From positions 3,884,211-3,944,626 of the forward strand of contig NZ_LT630337.1 in the NCBI RefSeq assembly GCF_900117315.1: 60,416 bases of DNA, read 5' to 3'. The notes under the pieces were generated by a model. The model was not told the origin of the DNA and made no database searches. It saw only the letters and a list, made by a program, of their open reading frames with translations. Both the position numbers and the translations under genes were made by a program. Shown here piece after piece: positions 51,912 through 60,416 of this stretch; position 1 is the first letter of the stretch; the number at the start of each line of letters is the position of its first letter. The stretch comes from Bacillus massilinigeriensis (GTDB taxonomy: Bacteria; Bacillota; Bacilli; Bacillales; Cytobacillaceae).

Positions 51912-53773
51912 TTAAAGTACCCCCCTGCAAAAACAAATACCGCCATAATAACCGCTAAGCCAACAAAGGCAACCGTTCCATACACTTGAACCTGACCATT
52001 TTGAACTTTTGATCCGATTTTCCCAAGCTTGTGCACGATGGCAACGATGCTTTTCACCATTCCTTCAACTATGAAGATTTCAATATAACGAAGGAAAAGG
52101 CTAAACACCTTTGTAGCATAAATAATCGTATATTCATAGATTTCATCGATAAAATATTTGTTATATAAAATTCCGTGAACCCCAGGTATGGAGCTTGTAA
52201 TCCAGTCTCTACTAATACTTTTCTTCCCGTAAATCAGCCAAGCTAGGAAGATTCCAAGCAAGGAAACGACTGTGGCTACGACCATGATCCAAAGCGGACC
52301 TTCAATGTGACCGTGTCCTAATGCTTCATTCCCGTCTAATAGCCAATCTCCAAGGAAGGTGCCGAACCAAGGTGTATTCACATATCCAGCGACAATGGCG
52401 AGGATTCCTAAGATGACCATTGGCCAAGTCATGGACACAGGTGATTCATGAACATTCTCCATTTTGCTCCGAGCTTCTCCTGTGAATACCATAAAGAACA
52501 GGCGGAACATATAGAATGCAGTGAAAAAGGCTGCGATAACCGCTAATGTGAAGAGAACAGGATGACCTGCCTCCCAAGCCGCTACTAAAATTTCATCCTT
52601 ACTAAAAAATCCCGAAAACAACGGTACTCCACTAATCGCTAACGTCCCGATTAAAAAGAGTGGACCTGTTACTTTAAGTTTCTTCCATAATCCACCCATT
52701 TTTTCAATATCCTGCGTGGCAACTGCATGAATGACACTACCTGCTGCAAGGAATAGGAGCGCTTTGAAAAAGGCATGTGTCATGAGGTGGAACACGCCTG
52801 CAACGTATCCTGCAGATCCAAGAGCAAGCATCATATACCCTAGCTGACTCACAGTCGAGTAAGCTAGTACTCTTTTTATATCCGTTTGAACTAAGCCAAT
52901 GCTCGCGGCAAAAATAGCCGTGAATGCACCGACAGTGGCAATCGTTATCAATGCCGTTTCACTTGCTGTAAACAATGGGAATAAAGCAGCTACTAAATAA
53001 ACCCCTGCCGCTACCATCGTTGCTGCGTGAATCAAGGCTGAAACCGGTGTCGGACCTTCCATTGCGTCCGGCAACCATGTATGAAGTGGAAACTGACCAG
53101 ACTTCCCAACGGCTCCGACAAAAATTAGGATAGCCGTGAGCGTAATCATGCCAGCTGAAATGACCCCTTTATCAACAGCTTGAAAAATGGCATCATATTC
53201 AAAGCTACCAACCTGCCAGAATAGGAGAATCATGCCGATTAAGAGGCCGACATCCCCAATACGAGTCATAATAAAGGCCTTTTTCGCAGCAGCCTTCGCT
53301 TCCTCCTTGTAAAAATAAAATCCGATTAAAAGGAAGGAACCGAGTCCGACTAACTCCCAGAAAATATAGGTTTGCAATAGGTTTGGTGAGATAACCAGAC
53401 CAAGCATCGCAAAGGTAAATAATCCTAAGTAGGCATAAAATACTGAAAACCGGTCGTCATCATGCATATATCCTTTGGAATACGTATGTACAAGGAAGCT
53501 GACAAGCGACACGATGACCAGCATTAATGCATTAAGTTGGTTCACTTCAAAACCCGCTGTTATTCCTAGATCCCCTATCTTCAACCATTCCGCTTCGGCC
53601 TTATAGGTTGGTGAGGTAAACCGTTCAAATAACACCAACAATGAGTATCCGAGCGAGCATAATGTGAGGAAGATTCCAACATAAGCACTCGCTTCTTTCA
53701 GCCGTCTGCCGAACAGCAGCAGGAACAAAAACGATAATAGCGGGAAAAGCGGTATGATCCATGCATTCTCCAT
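51908..53773 (-). CDS. nuoL: NADH-quinone oxidoreductase subunit L
   Basis: 621 aa, the largest antiporter-like subunit. LQTYIFWELVGLGSFLLIGF (helix 5 Glu) and KSGQFPLHTWLPDAMEGPTP (helix 7 Lys, HTW). The C-terminal lateral helix region extends along the other antiporter subunits. ATG at 53773 chosen over an upstream GTG (53782). The GGGG of the leader is 12 bases before it, a weak site. Upstream lies an 850-bp repeat-rich spacer before nuoK, unusual within a nuo operon. Confidence 0.93.
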   Translation of the reverse strand: MENAWIIPLFPLLSFLFLLLFGRRLKEASAYVGIFLTLCSLGYSLLVLFERFTSPTYKAEAEWLKIGDLGITAGFEVNQLNALMLVIVSLVSFLVHTYSKGYMHDDDRFSVFYAYLGLFTFAMLGLVISPNLLQTYIFWELVGLGSFLLIGFYFYKEEAKAAAKKAFIMTRIGDVGLLIGMILLFWQVGSFEYDAIFQAVDKGVISAGMITLTAILIFVGAVGKSGQFPLHTWLPDAMEGPTPVSALIHAATMVAAGVYLVAALFPLFTASETALITIATVGAFTAIFAASIGLVQTDIKRVLAYSTVSQLGYMMLALGSAGYVAGVFHLMTHAFFKALLFLAAGSVIHAVATQDIEKMGGLWKKLKVTGPLFLIGTLAISGVPLFSGFFSKDEILVAAWEAGHPVLFTLAVIAAFFTAFYMFRLFFMVFTGEARSKMENVHESPVSMTWPMVILGILAIVAGYVNTPWFGTFLGDWLLDGNEALGHGHIEGPLWIMVVATVVSLLGIFLAWLIYGKKSISRDWITSSIPGVHGILYNKYFIDEIYEYTIIYATKVFSLFLRYIEIFIVEGMVKSIVAIVHKLGKIGSKVQNGQVQVYGTVAFVGLAVIMAVFVFAGGYFK

Positions 53774-53864
53774 CAATATCACAATCCCCTTTTTTGAATG
53801 TGTTGGATAAGAGCGTGTTTTTTTGTTTGGGTGTGCCCGTTTTTATTTTGGTGTGTTTGTTTTT

Positions 53865-54015
53865 TTGTTTGGGCTTGCGCATTTTTGTGTTGGATTCGCG
53901 TAATTTTGAGTTGGGCTCACGTATTTTGTGTTTGGGCCCACGCATTTTGTGTTTGGGCCCACGCATTTTGTGTTTGACCCGCCTGGTATTGGTTTGGGCC
54001 CACGCATTTTGGGCG
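53865..54015. repeat. 21-bp tandem repeat in the nuoK-nuoL spacer
   Basis: Units TTTGGGCCCACGCATTTTGT begin near 53932, 53953 and 53992, with degenerate copies at about 53869, 53890, 53911 and 53974. The minus strand reads as basic peptide repeats (KMRGPKH) but has no start signals. Confidence 0.8.
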
Positions 54016-54104
54016 AGTTGGTTTGTGTTTTTGCCCGGTTCTCGCATCGTGTGCGTTTAAGTTTGTGGTTTTGGGTTATTTTCCTCGATTATCGGGCGGG
54101 TTGT

Positions 54105-54330
54105 CGTGCATTTTTTGCGACTCCCGCTTATTTATGGCGGGGTAACAGGCATTTTTTTGTTTTTCCCCGCTTGTTTTAGGCGGCACGCCATTTTTGTTGC
54201 CTTCCGCTTTTTTGGGCGGATTAACAGGCATTTTTTTGTTTTTCCCCGCTTGTTTTATCGGCTGGAACGACATTTTTTGTTGCATCCCGCTCATTTTTGG
54301 CGGAGGGATATGCATTTTTGGCCATTCTCG
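54105..54330. repeat. About 79-bp imperfect repeats with Zn-finger-like hairpin blocks
   Basis: TAACAGGCATTTTTTTGTTT then TTCCCCGCTTGTTTTA occurs at 54143 and 54222, 79 bp apart. Further partial units share CCCGCTTATTT..GGCGG and CCGCTTTTTTGGGCGG stems. Low-complexity T-rich DNA. Confidence 0.7.
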
Positions 54331-54360
54331 CAATTTTTTTAATTGCTGAAATTACGTTTA

Positions 54361-54480
54361 TCCGCGGATTTTATCAATATATCCGCGATTTTTTTGATAT
54401 ATCCGCGATTTTCACAATATATCCGCGATTATTTCGATTTATCCGCGATTCTAGCAATATATCCGCGATAGCCATTTTTA
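54361..54480. repeat. 20-bp tandem repeat, six copies (array B)
   Basis: TCCGCG cores at 54361, 54382, 54402, 54422, 54442 and 54462. Consensus about ATATATCCGCGATTNTNNCA, the reverse complement of array A at 38341. It lies between nuoK and nuoL. The remainder to 54625 (with a GCCATTTTTAACCCACA duplication at about 54471-54500) has no gene. Confidence 0.87.
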
Positions 54481-54625
54481 ACCCACAGCCATTTTTAACC
54501 CACAGCCAGCCAGCTAACCAACAACAAACTTCCCCAATCACAACAACAATTCCACAATCACTAACAATCTACACAATCCCCACGCTTATCCTCTCATTCT
54601 TTTATTAAATAGCTAAACTTACAAA

Positions 54626-54940
54626 TCAATGCTTCAACTGATCCATCTCATCAATATTAACCGTCTTACGATTGCGGTATAACGCAATTAGGATGGCCAG
54701 GCCGACTGCCGCTTCTGCAGCAGCTACCGCCATCGCAAACAGGGCAAATATTTGCCCATCAATGGACGGGGCGACTCCATATTTACTGAAGGCGACAAGA
54801 TTAACGTTGACTGCATTCAGCATTAACTCAATGGAAATTAATACGATGACTGTATTTCTTTTTGTCAATGCACCATAAAGACCGATGCAAAATAAGATTA
54901 ATGCTAAAGCCAAGTAGGCTGATAATGGGACGGAGGTCAT
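54626..54940 (-). CDS. nuoK: NADH-quinone oxidoreductase subunit K
   Basis: 104 aa, three transmembrane helices with conserved Glu residues in [19 protein letters not shown] and [19 protein letters not shown]. Part of the proton path next to NuoJ. Overlaps nuoJ by 4 bp. Confidence 0.95.
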   Translation of the reverse strand: MTSVPLSAYLALALILFCIGLYGALTKRNTVIVLISIELMLNAVNVNLVAFSKYGVAPSIDGQIFALFAMAVAAAEAAVGLAILIALYRNRKTVNIDEMDQLKH

Positions 54941-55458
54941 TTTTTATCCGCCTCCTTTTTGTCATCTCTTTTTGCCAGGATGATGGAGCCGACTAGCGCT
55001 ACGAGTAGTACAACAGATACAAGTTCAAATGGAATGATGTATTTTGAATAGAGTGCGATTCCAATTTGTTCTGTATTGTTGATGTGTAGGTCGCTTGCTT
55101 CTGGGGCAAGGTCGAGATTATAGATTCCAATATAGACTGCCCAACCGAAGGCAATGACTCCGATAAAGAGTAAGATTCTTTTTAGTAATCCACCCTTTTC
55201 CTCGCTTTCATCATTGTGGCGCGTCAGCATGATTCCAAATAGCATGATAATCGTGATGGCACCTGAATAAATCAAAATCTGAACCGCTGCGACAAACTCA
55301 GCTGAAAGCATAATGTAGATTCCAGCAATACTGACGAAGGTAAAAACGAGAGCAACGACCATGTGAACAACCTTCGTTAGATTCAATAAAAGAACGCCAC
55401 CGATGACCGCTACTAAGGCGAGACCCATAAACGCTAGAAATTCACCTGATATTGTCAT
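54937..55458 (-). CDS. nuoJ: NADH-quinone oxidoreductase subunit J
   Basis: 173 aa, five transmembrane helices. [20 protein letters not shown] is the conserved TM3 segment with the pi-bulge region. The cytoplasmic tail is rich in Lys/Asp. Overlaps nuoI by 4 bp. Confidence 0.93.
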   Translation of the reverse strand: MTISGEFLAFMGLALVAVIGGVLLLNLTKVVHMVVALVFTFVSIAGIYIMLSAEFVAAVQILIYSGAITIIMLFGIMLTRHNDESEEKGGLLKRILLFIGVIAFGWAVYIGIYNLDLAPEASDLHINNTEQIGIALYSKYIIPFELVSVVLLVALVGSIILAKRDDKKEADKK

Positions 55459-55874
55459 GGTTTATTCACCTTCCGTATATTTTCATCATTTTCGTTCAAC
55501 CAGTCGAGATTTTTAAATAGCTCGTCACGACTGTATTCCGCGAGTTCAAAGTTGTTTGTCATAATGATCGCTTCCGTCGGACAAACCTCGGTGCATAAAT
55601 CACACAAAATGCAAATCTCAAAATTGATATCATACGTATCAATGATTTTTCCCTTTTTCGTTGGATCCGGGTGCTTTTTCCCCGTTAATTGAATGCAATC
55701 CGTTGGACAAATGTTTGAGCATTGATTACAAACGATGCATTTTTCAGGGTAAAATTTCTGGATCCCACGGAATCTATCCGGAAGTGGAAGCGGCTTATTC
55801 GGATAATCGTACGTGACTTTCTCCCTTGCTAAGTTCTTCAGGGTATATTTCAAACCTTTCGCTAATCCTAGCAA
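55455..55874 (-). CDS. nuoI: NADH-quinone oxidoreductase subunit I (2x[4Fe-4S])
   Basis: 139 aa with two ferredoxin motifs: CIVCNQCSNICPTDC and CILCDLCTEVCPTEA, binding clusters N6a and N6b that pass electrons toward NuoB. The TTG at 55874 is preferred, as GGGGTGAG lies just upstream; the GTG at 55883 would be part of that site. It is separated from nuoH by about 170 bp without an obvious gene. Confidence 0.93.
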   Translation of the reverse strand: MLGLAKGLKYTLKNLAREKVTYDYPNKPLPLPDRFRGIQKFYPEKCIVCNQCSNICPTDCIQLTGKKHPDPTKKGKIIDTYDINFEICILCDLCTEVCPTEAIIMTNNFELAEYSRDELFKNLDWLNENDENIRKVNKP

Positions 55875-56045
55875 ATAACTCACCCCTTATATGATGTTAT
55901 CGCAATACTTCTGCGTGTTTCTTTTTCTCATCATCCAAGCTTTAGTAAAATCACTTAGATATGAGAATTCTTGATGTTCCCCTTTATTTGTTAAAACCCC
56001 TTAAACGTGAAATTAATTGTAGCCCCATCTTCAAGTAGCCACTTA

Positions 56046-57053
56046 TTAAAACAGGTTCACGATTTCTTTTATCAAAGCCGTTAAGAAAATGTTGGCTATC
56101 GCTACAGGCAGCAGCACCTTCCAGCCAAATTCCATTAGCTGGTCCGCACGTAGGCGTGGGAACGTCACACGGACCCAAACGAGGAAGAAGAACACTGAGC
56201 TAAATTTGAGCGCAAACCACACTGCTCCAGGGATAAACCCTAAGAATGGAAGTGGCAGCCATCCTCCTAAAAATAGAACCGTAATCAATGACGACATCGC
56301 AAAGAAATAAACATACTCCGAAAGCATGAAGAATGCCCAACGGAAGCCTGAATACTCTACGTGGAACCCAGCAACGAGCTCTGATTCTGCCTCGGGAAGG
56401 TCAAATGGTACCCGGTTCAATTCTGCTGTTGCAGCAATGATAAAGATGATAAAAGCAATCGGCTGAACAATGATAAACCATCCATTTTCCTGGGCTGCGA
56501 CAATTTCGTTTAAATTTAGACTACCTGATAGTAAAATAATCCCCAAAACAGACATGACGAGTGGGATTTCATATGAAATCATCTGTGCTGCTGCACGCAT
56601 ACCGCCTAGTAATGCATACTTGTTATTGGATGCCCAGCTCCCTGTTACAATTCCAATTGTTGAAAGACCTGAAATGGCAATATAATAGAGCAATCCTACG
56701 CCAATATCAGCAAATTGCAATTTATCCGTGAATGGAATAGTTGCGAGCACCATAAACGCAGGAGCAAACGCAATGACTGGTGCAATAATAAATAGTGGTC
56801 GATCCGCTTGCTTCGGAATGATATCTTCTTTTAATAAAAGCTTTAGAACGTCAGCTACCGTTTGTAATAGGCCCCAGCGACCACCAACCTGGTTTGGGCC
56901 ATGCCTCAGCTGCATAAACCCCATGACTTTCCGTTCGGCTAAAATTGCATATGTAACAAATCCTAGTACGACTAGAAGGAGTATGACTGCCAGTAAAAAG
57001 AATATCCCGAAATTCATCAGCCCAGCTTCAGAATGTAATAACTCATCAACCAT
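56046..57053 (-). CDS. nuoH: NADH-quinone oxidoreductase subunit H
   Basis: 335 aa, eight transmembrane helices. Quinone-cavity motifs: AILAERKVMGFMQLRHGPNQ and NRVPFDLPEAESELVAGF. Forms the quinone chamber floor with NuoB and NuoD. Start overlaps the nuoD stop by one base (TAATG). Confidence 0.95.
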   Translation of the reverse strand: MVDELLHSEAGLMNFGIFFLLAVILLLVVLGFVTYAILAERKVMGFMQLRHGPNQVGGRWGLLQTVADVLKLLLKEDIIPKQADRPLFIIAPVIAFAPAFMVLATIPFTDKLQFADIGVGLLYYIAISGLSTIGIVTGSWASNNKYALLGGMRAAAQMISYEIPLVMSVLGIILLSGSLNLNEIVAAQENGWFIIVQPIAFIIFIIAATAELNRVPFDLPEAESELVAGFHVEYSGFRWAFFMLSEYVYFFAMSSLITVLFLGGWLPLPFLGFIPGAVWFALKFSSVFFFLVWVRVTFPRLRADQLMEFGWKVLLPVAIANIFLTALIKEIVNLF

Positions 57054-58153
57054 TATCCGTCTACCTCCCCTAGGACAATATCAATTGCTCCTAAAATAAC
57101 AATTAAGTTCGCAATATTTTGTCCCTCTAGTAATTTAGGGAGAATTTGTAGATTATAAAAAGACGGTCTTCTGAATTTAAGGCGATAAGGTTCTTTTTTA
57201 CCGTCACTAGCAATATAGCAGCCAATTTCTCCACGAGGAGATTCGATTCTGACAAAGGCCTCTCCCTTTGGTGCCTTAATAATTTTCGGAACCTTTGCCA
57301 TGATTTCTCCCTCTGAAGGAAACTGCTCTACTGCCTGTTCTAGTATTTTCAAAGATTCCTCGATTTCTGCCAGACGACAGTGATATCTCGCCCAAGCATC
57401 CCCACCTGCTTGAGTCGGAATATCAAAATCAAAGCGGTCGTAAATGGAATATGGCTCGTTTTTACGAAGATCCCATTTTACACCTGTACAACGAAGGTTC
57501 GCCCCACTTAGTGAGTAATTCAATGCATCCTCCTTCGTGTATTTGCCAATCCCTTTGACACGATTCATAAAAATTTCGTTCCCAGTTACGAGATTATGGT
57601 AGCCCTTCAGCTGCTCGCGCATGTAAGGGATAAATTCTTTGACCTTTTCCACCCAGCCTTCAGGTGCATCCCATTTGACTCCACCAACCCGCATATAGTT
57701 AAAGGTAAGTCTTGCACCTGATAATTCAGCAAGCATATTAATAATCATTTCCCGTTCTCGGAAGGCATACAAAAATGGACTTGTTGCCCCAATGTCTAAC
57801 AGGAATGTCCCCCACCAGACAAGATGGCTCGCAACCCTTCCTAATTCCATCGCCATGACACGCAGGTATTCAGCACGATCTGGGATTTTAATATCCATCA
57901 TCGTTTCAACCGCATGACAAAGCACATAGTTATTGGTCATCGCGGATAGATAATCCATCCGGTCTGTGTATGGAATGATTTGAGTATACTGAAGGTTTTC
58001 TGCTAGCTTTTCAGTCCCACGATGCAAATAGCCAATGACTGGCTTAGCTTCTTTTATGATTTCCCCATCTATTTTAATCACTAGACGAAACACACCGTGT
58101 GTACTAGGATGCTGCGGTCCTACGTTTAACAGCATTTCCTCTGTTCGTAACAT
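57053..58153 (-). CDS. nuoD: NADH-quinone oxidoreductase subunit D
   Basis: 366 aa, homologous to [NiFe]-hydrogenase large subunits. Quinone-site motif LNVGPQHPSTHGVFRLV and VIGYLHRGTEKLAE. Lines the quinone pocket with NuoB. Separate from nuoC, as usual in Bacillus. GGAGGTG precedes the ATG. Confidence 0.95.
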   Translation of the reverse strand: MLRTEEMLLNVGPQHPSTHGVFRLVIKIDGEIIKEAKPVIGYLHRGTEKLAENLQYTQIIPYTDRMDYLSAMTNNYVLCHAVETMMDIKIPDRAEYLRVMAMELGRVASHLVWWGTFLLDIGATSPFLYAFREREMIINMLAELSGARLTFNYMRVGGVKWDAPEGWVEKVKEFIPYMREQLKGYHNLVTGNEIFMNRVKGIGKYTKEDALNYSLSGANLRCTGVKWDLRKNEPYSIYDRFDFDIPTQAGGDAWARYHCRLAEIEESLKILEQAVEQFPSEGEIMAKVPKIIKAPKGEAFVRIESPRGEIGCYIASDGKKEPYRLKFRRPSFYNLQILPKLLEGQNIANLIVILGAIDIVLGEVDG

Positions 58154-58156
58154 AAG

Positions 58157-59536
58157 CTACACCTCCACATCATACGGTTCATAGTCTTTGCGCAGAGGAT
58201 GTCCCACCCAGTTTTCACCAAGCATAATTCGATGAAGGTTAGGATGACCTGTAAATCGAATGCCTAATAAATCATAAGCTTCACACTCTGGCCAGTTCGC
58301 CCCCGCCCACAGCGGAAGCAAGGAATGAATGGTTGGCTCATCACGGTCAATTTTGACCTTCAAAGCAACCGATTGCTGGTTCTTATAGGAATACAGATGA
58401 ACATACACTTCCATATGTGTTTCAAAGTCCGTTCCGTGTAGCTCTGACAAATAATCAAAGCTTAGCTGCTCATTAAATTTTAAAAACTCCGCAACTTTAT
58501 AATATGAATCCGTCTTTGCAACTAAAGTCGGAACATCTTTAGAGAGACTGTTAATATACGAGTCTACTAATACCTCTTTACCGAGATGTTCTTCAATGAC
58601 CCTTACATATTTATCAAGGTATGGCTGATTTTTTGATGGCTTTTTCTCTTCAGCTGGAGTGTCCGAACCTGCCTTGGCCCCTGCTGTTTTGGCCCTTGCA
58701 GCGGCTGCGGCTGCCGCTTTTGCTTTTGCTGCGGCGATTGCCTTGGCCTTTTCATCATCTGTCGCAGAACCTGCACCTGATTTCGCCTGTGCTGCGGCCT
58801 TCGCCTTCGCTGCTGCTGCCGCTTTTGCTTTTGCTGCGGCAATTGCCTTTGCTTTTTCATCATCTGTTGCTGGTGCCTCTCCTGATTGCTTGGCTAATGC
58901 TGCAGCCTTGGCCTTCGCAGCGGCTGCGGCTTTTGCTTTTGCTGCTGCAATTGCTTTTGCCTTTTCATCATCTGTTGCTGGTTCTTCTCCTGATTGCTTG
59001 GCCATTGCTGCGGCCTTCGCCTTTGCAGCGGCTGCGGCTTTCGCTTTTGCTGCTGCAGCTGCCTTTTTCTTCGCTAAATCTAGGTCATCTTCGGATTCAG
59101 GTGCTGAAGCCTGGTCAACTTGCTCTCCTAGATTGGACTGCTCCTCTTCCTTTGCTGCCTTTATTTTTGCTAGAGCCTCTGCCTTTGCCTTCGCTGCAGC
59201 TGCCGCCTTCTTCTTCGCTAGGTCCATATCATCATCCTCTGAAGAAGAAGCAGGAACTGACTCCGATTCTGCTTTCGCCTTCATTTTTGCTAATGCTTCG
59301 GCCTTCGCTTTTGCCGCGGCTGCAGCCTTTTTCTTCGCGATATCTATATCCTCTTCATTGGTAGACTCCTGCTTTGCTTCTACATTTGAAGTTTCTTGAT
59401 TGGATTGGTCCACAACAACATCTTCACTTTTATCAACATTTAAAGCTTGTTTTTCGGCTAAACGTTTTCTCGCAAGCTCCTTCGCCTTCTCGGCCGCTTC
59501 CTTCTTCAACTGTTCTAGGTCCTTTTCTCCACTCAT
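58157..59536 (-). CDS. nuoC: NADH-quinone oxidoreductase subunit C with long Ala/Lys repeat extension
   Basis: 459 aa. The NuoC domain is only the last about 155 residues (QPYLDKYVRVIEEHLGKEVL ... ECEAYDLLGIRFTGHP, HPLRKDYEP). Residues about 15-305 are Ala/Lys-rich repeats, first DLAKKKAAAAAKAKAEALAK-type, then about three copies of a DDEKAKAIAAAKAKAAAAAK-type unit. They are probably long charged single helices. Bacillaceae NuoC proteins often have such an extension. The function is unknown. The repeat DNA is 58622-59494. The enzyme's Q-module role itself is standard. Confidence 0.93.
   Translation of the reverse strand: MSGEKDLEQLKKEAAEKAKELARKRLAEKQALNVDKSEDVVVDQSNQETSNVEAKQESTNEEDIDIAKKKAAAAAKAKAEALAKMKAKAESESVPASSSEDDDMDLAKKKAAAAAKAKAEALAKIKAAKEEEQSNLGEQVDQASAPESEDDLDLAKKKAAAAAKAKAAAAAKAKAAAMAKQSGEEPATDDEKAKAIAAAKAKAAAAAKAKAAALAKQSGEAPATDDEKAKAIAAAKAKAAAAAKAKAAAQAKSGAGSATDDEKAKAIAAAKAKAAAAAAARAKTAGAKAGSDTPAEEKKPSKNQPYLDKYVRVIEEHLGKEVLVDSYINSLSKDVPTLVAKTDSYYKVAEFLKFNEQLSFDYLSELHGTDFETHMEVYVHLYSYKNQQSVALKVKIDRDEPTIHSLLPLWAGANWPECEAYDLLGIRFTGHPNLHRIMLGENWVGHPLRKDYEPYDVEV
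58622..59494. repeat. Coding repeat of the NuoC N-terminal extension
   Basis: GCTGCTGC/GCCTTTGC-rich DNA. Because of composition, long open frames appear in all other phases on both strands; these are not genes. Confidence 0.8.
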
Positions 59537-59539
59537 GGA

Positions 59540-60052
59540 TTAAATCACCTTCTTCCCAGTCTTAGCCTCATACCGGATTTTTTCCTTTAATTTATTAATT
59601 CCATAAATTAAAGCTGCTGGGTTAGGCGGACAACCTGGTATATATACATCAACCGGTACAATCTGATCGACCCCTTTTACAACCGCATACGACTTCACAT
59701 AAGGACCACCAGCCGTTGCGCACGAACCCATCGCAATCACCCATTTCGGTTCAGGCATTTGCTCATACAAACGTCTTACAATTGGTGCCATCTTTTTCGT
59801 GACCGTCCCTGAAACAATCATCACATCCGATTGCCTCGGAGAAGTCCTAAAGAAGGAACCAAATCGGTCTAAGTCATAATGGGATCCCCCAACTCCCATC
59901 ATCTCAATTGCACAACAAGCAAGCCCGAAGGTCATTGGCCATAATGAATTACTCCGTGCCCAAGCTTTAATTTGATCTAAGGTTGTAATAAAAACATTTC
60001 TCTTAAGCTCTTCCATCTCCTCAATTGAGATACCGTCCAATTTTAGATCCAC
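59540..60052 (-). CDS. nuoB: NADH-quinone oxidoreductase subunit B
   Basis: About 170 aa. Cluster N2 ligands: tandem Cys in [12 protein letters not shown], Cys in [14 protein letters not shown] and in [16 protein letters not shown]2 gives electrons to quinone. The GTG at 60052 is preferred (GAAGGTG 6 bases upstream, overlapping the nuoA stop); an ATG at 60073 would add seven residues inside nuoA. Confidence 0.94.
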   Translation of the reverse strand: MDLKLDGISIEEMEELKRNVFITTLDQIKAWARSNSLWPMTFGLACCAIEMMGVGGSHYDLDRFGSFFRTSPRQSDVMIVSGTVTKKMAPIVRRLYEQMPEPKWVIAMGSCATAGGPYVKSYAVVKGVDQIVPVDVYIPGCPPNPAALIYGINKLKEKIRYEAKTGKKVI

Positions 60053-60416
60053 TTTAACACCTTCTTCTTCCATGCATAGACGAGACCAATTAAAAGCATC
60101 ACAACAAAAATAAACATCTCAATCAATGCAAAGATTCCAAGCTTCTCATAAGCAACCGCCCATGGATACAAAAAAACAGTCTCCACATCAAAAATAACAA
60201 ACATGAGACCGAAAATATAATAGCGGACATTGAACTGTACACGCGAATCGTGAAAAGGCTCAATTCCGCTTTCATAAGTGGTGTACTTCGCATCAACCGG
60301 CTTATATGGACGCAACAGCTTTCCTAAAAACAAAGCCACCACAGGCAACAAAATTCCAAGACATAGAAAAATAAAAACTATCAGATAATTATTCTGATAT
60401 AGATTTAACCACTCCG
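60043..60416 (-). CDS. nuoA: NADH-quinone oxidoreductase subunit A (5' end beyond window)
   Basis: At least 123 codons with three transmembrane helices. The frame continues to the window edge: [20 protein letters not shown] precedes [11 protein letters not shown]. Conserved [20 protein letters not shown] and [12 protein letters not shown]. Only the first few residues are missing. First gene of the operon, so its promoter lies outside. Confidence 0.93.
   Translation of the reverse strand, partial: EWLNLYQNNYLIVFIFLCLGILLPVVALFLGKLLRPYKPVDAKYTTYESGIEPFHDSRVQFNVRYYIFGLMFVIFDVETVFLYPWAVAYEKLGIFALIEMFIFVVMLLIGLVYAWKKKVLKWI

Noticed and set aside
53625-54047. 140-aa minus-strand ORF with KMRGPKH repeats upstream of nuoL
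   Set aside because: It overlaps the nuoL coding region in another phase and reflects the 21-bp DNA repeat.
58621-59399. Two plus-strand ORFs of about 246 aa opposite nuoC
   Set aside because: Leucine- or alanine/phenylalanine-only translations of the antisense of the Ala/Lys repeat; nuoC is clearly the real gene.

Overview
The window looks like the chromosome of a low-GC, endospore-forming Bacillaceae bacterium. Diagnostic genes are spoIIID, spoIID, spoIIQ, mbl, the flhO/flhP pair, murA, ywmB, and an 11-gene nuo cluster without nuoE/F/G. The gene order nuo-(DUF1146)-ywmB-murA-spoIID-spoIIQ ... spoIIID-mbl-flhO-flhP-epuA-fabZ is a conserved Bacillus backbone and is read almost entirely on the minus strand. 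I cannot name the species from the sequence alone.

Two halves differ. Positions 1 to about 33,760 are accessory DNA: a cut-off IS256-type transposase gene, a MazG-like gene, an ECF sigma/DUF4179 pair, a copper operon (csoR-copZ-copA plus a histidine-rich surface protein) next to an MFS pump, hydrolases, acetyltransferases, a phosphotransferase, a PaaX-like regulator beside an orphan E1-alpha dehydrogenase gene, a CPBP protease, a FusB-like EF-G-binding protein next to a pentapeptide-repeat protein, a TetR regulator, an IS1634-family element and many decayed gene remnants (GNAT, HAD, copZ, pdhA, CPBP, nucleotidyltransferase). Four copies of a 16-bp palindrome close to ACTAACGNNCGTTAGT are scattered through it. 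Three sit just downstream of near-identical minus-strand promoters, which suggests a TetR-controlled stress or resistance regulon.

From about 26,760 to 33,760 lies the most unusual system: three tightly coupled tyrosine recombinase genes plus a TnpC-like helix-turn-helix gene, resembling Tn554 and 'recombinase in trio' elements. It abuts a fabZ gene cut after codon 62. The middle recombinase (1081 aa) carries nine tandem copies of a 54-62 residue helix-turn-helix module that occurs once in the small TnpC-like partner, so it looks like a modular DNA-reading array fused to a recombinase. The third recombinase is separated from a cysteine-rich C-terminal ORF by an A9 run.

The right half (33,760-60,416) is conserved core. 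Its intergenic spacers are expanded by tandem arrays: 39 bp x 5 between flhO and flhP, 20 bp x 6 and a G-rich block between spoIIID and mbl, 52 bp x 7 after a cell-wall amidase gene, and another 20 bp x 6 array plus 21-bp and 79-bp repeats between nuoK and nuoL. The nuo operon encodes the membrane arm and Q-module of complex I. Its NuoC has a very long Ala/Lys-rich repetitive N-terminal extension.
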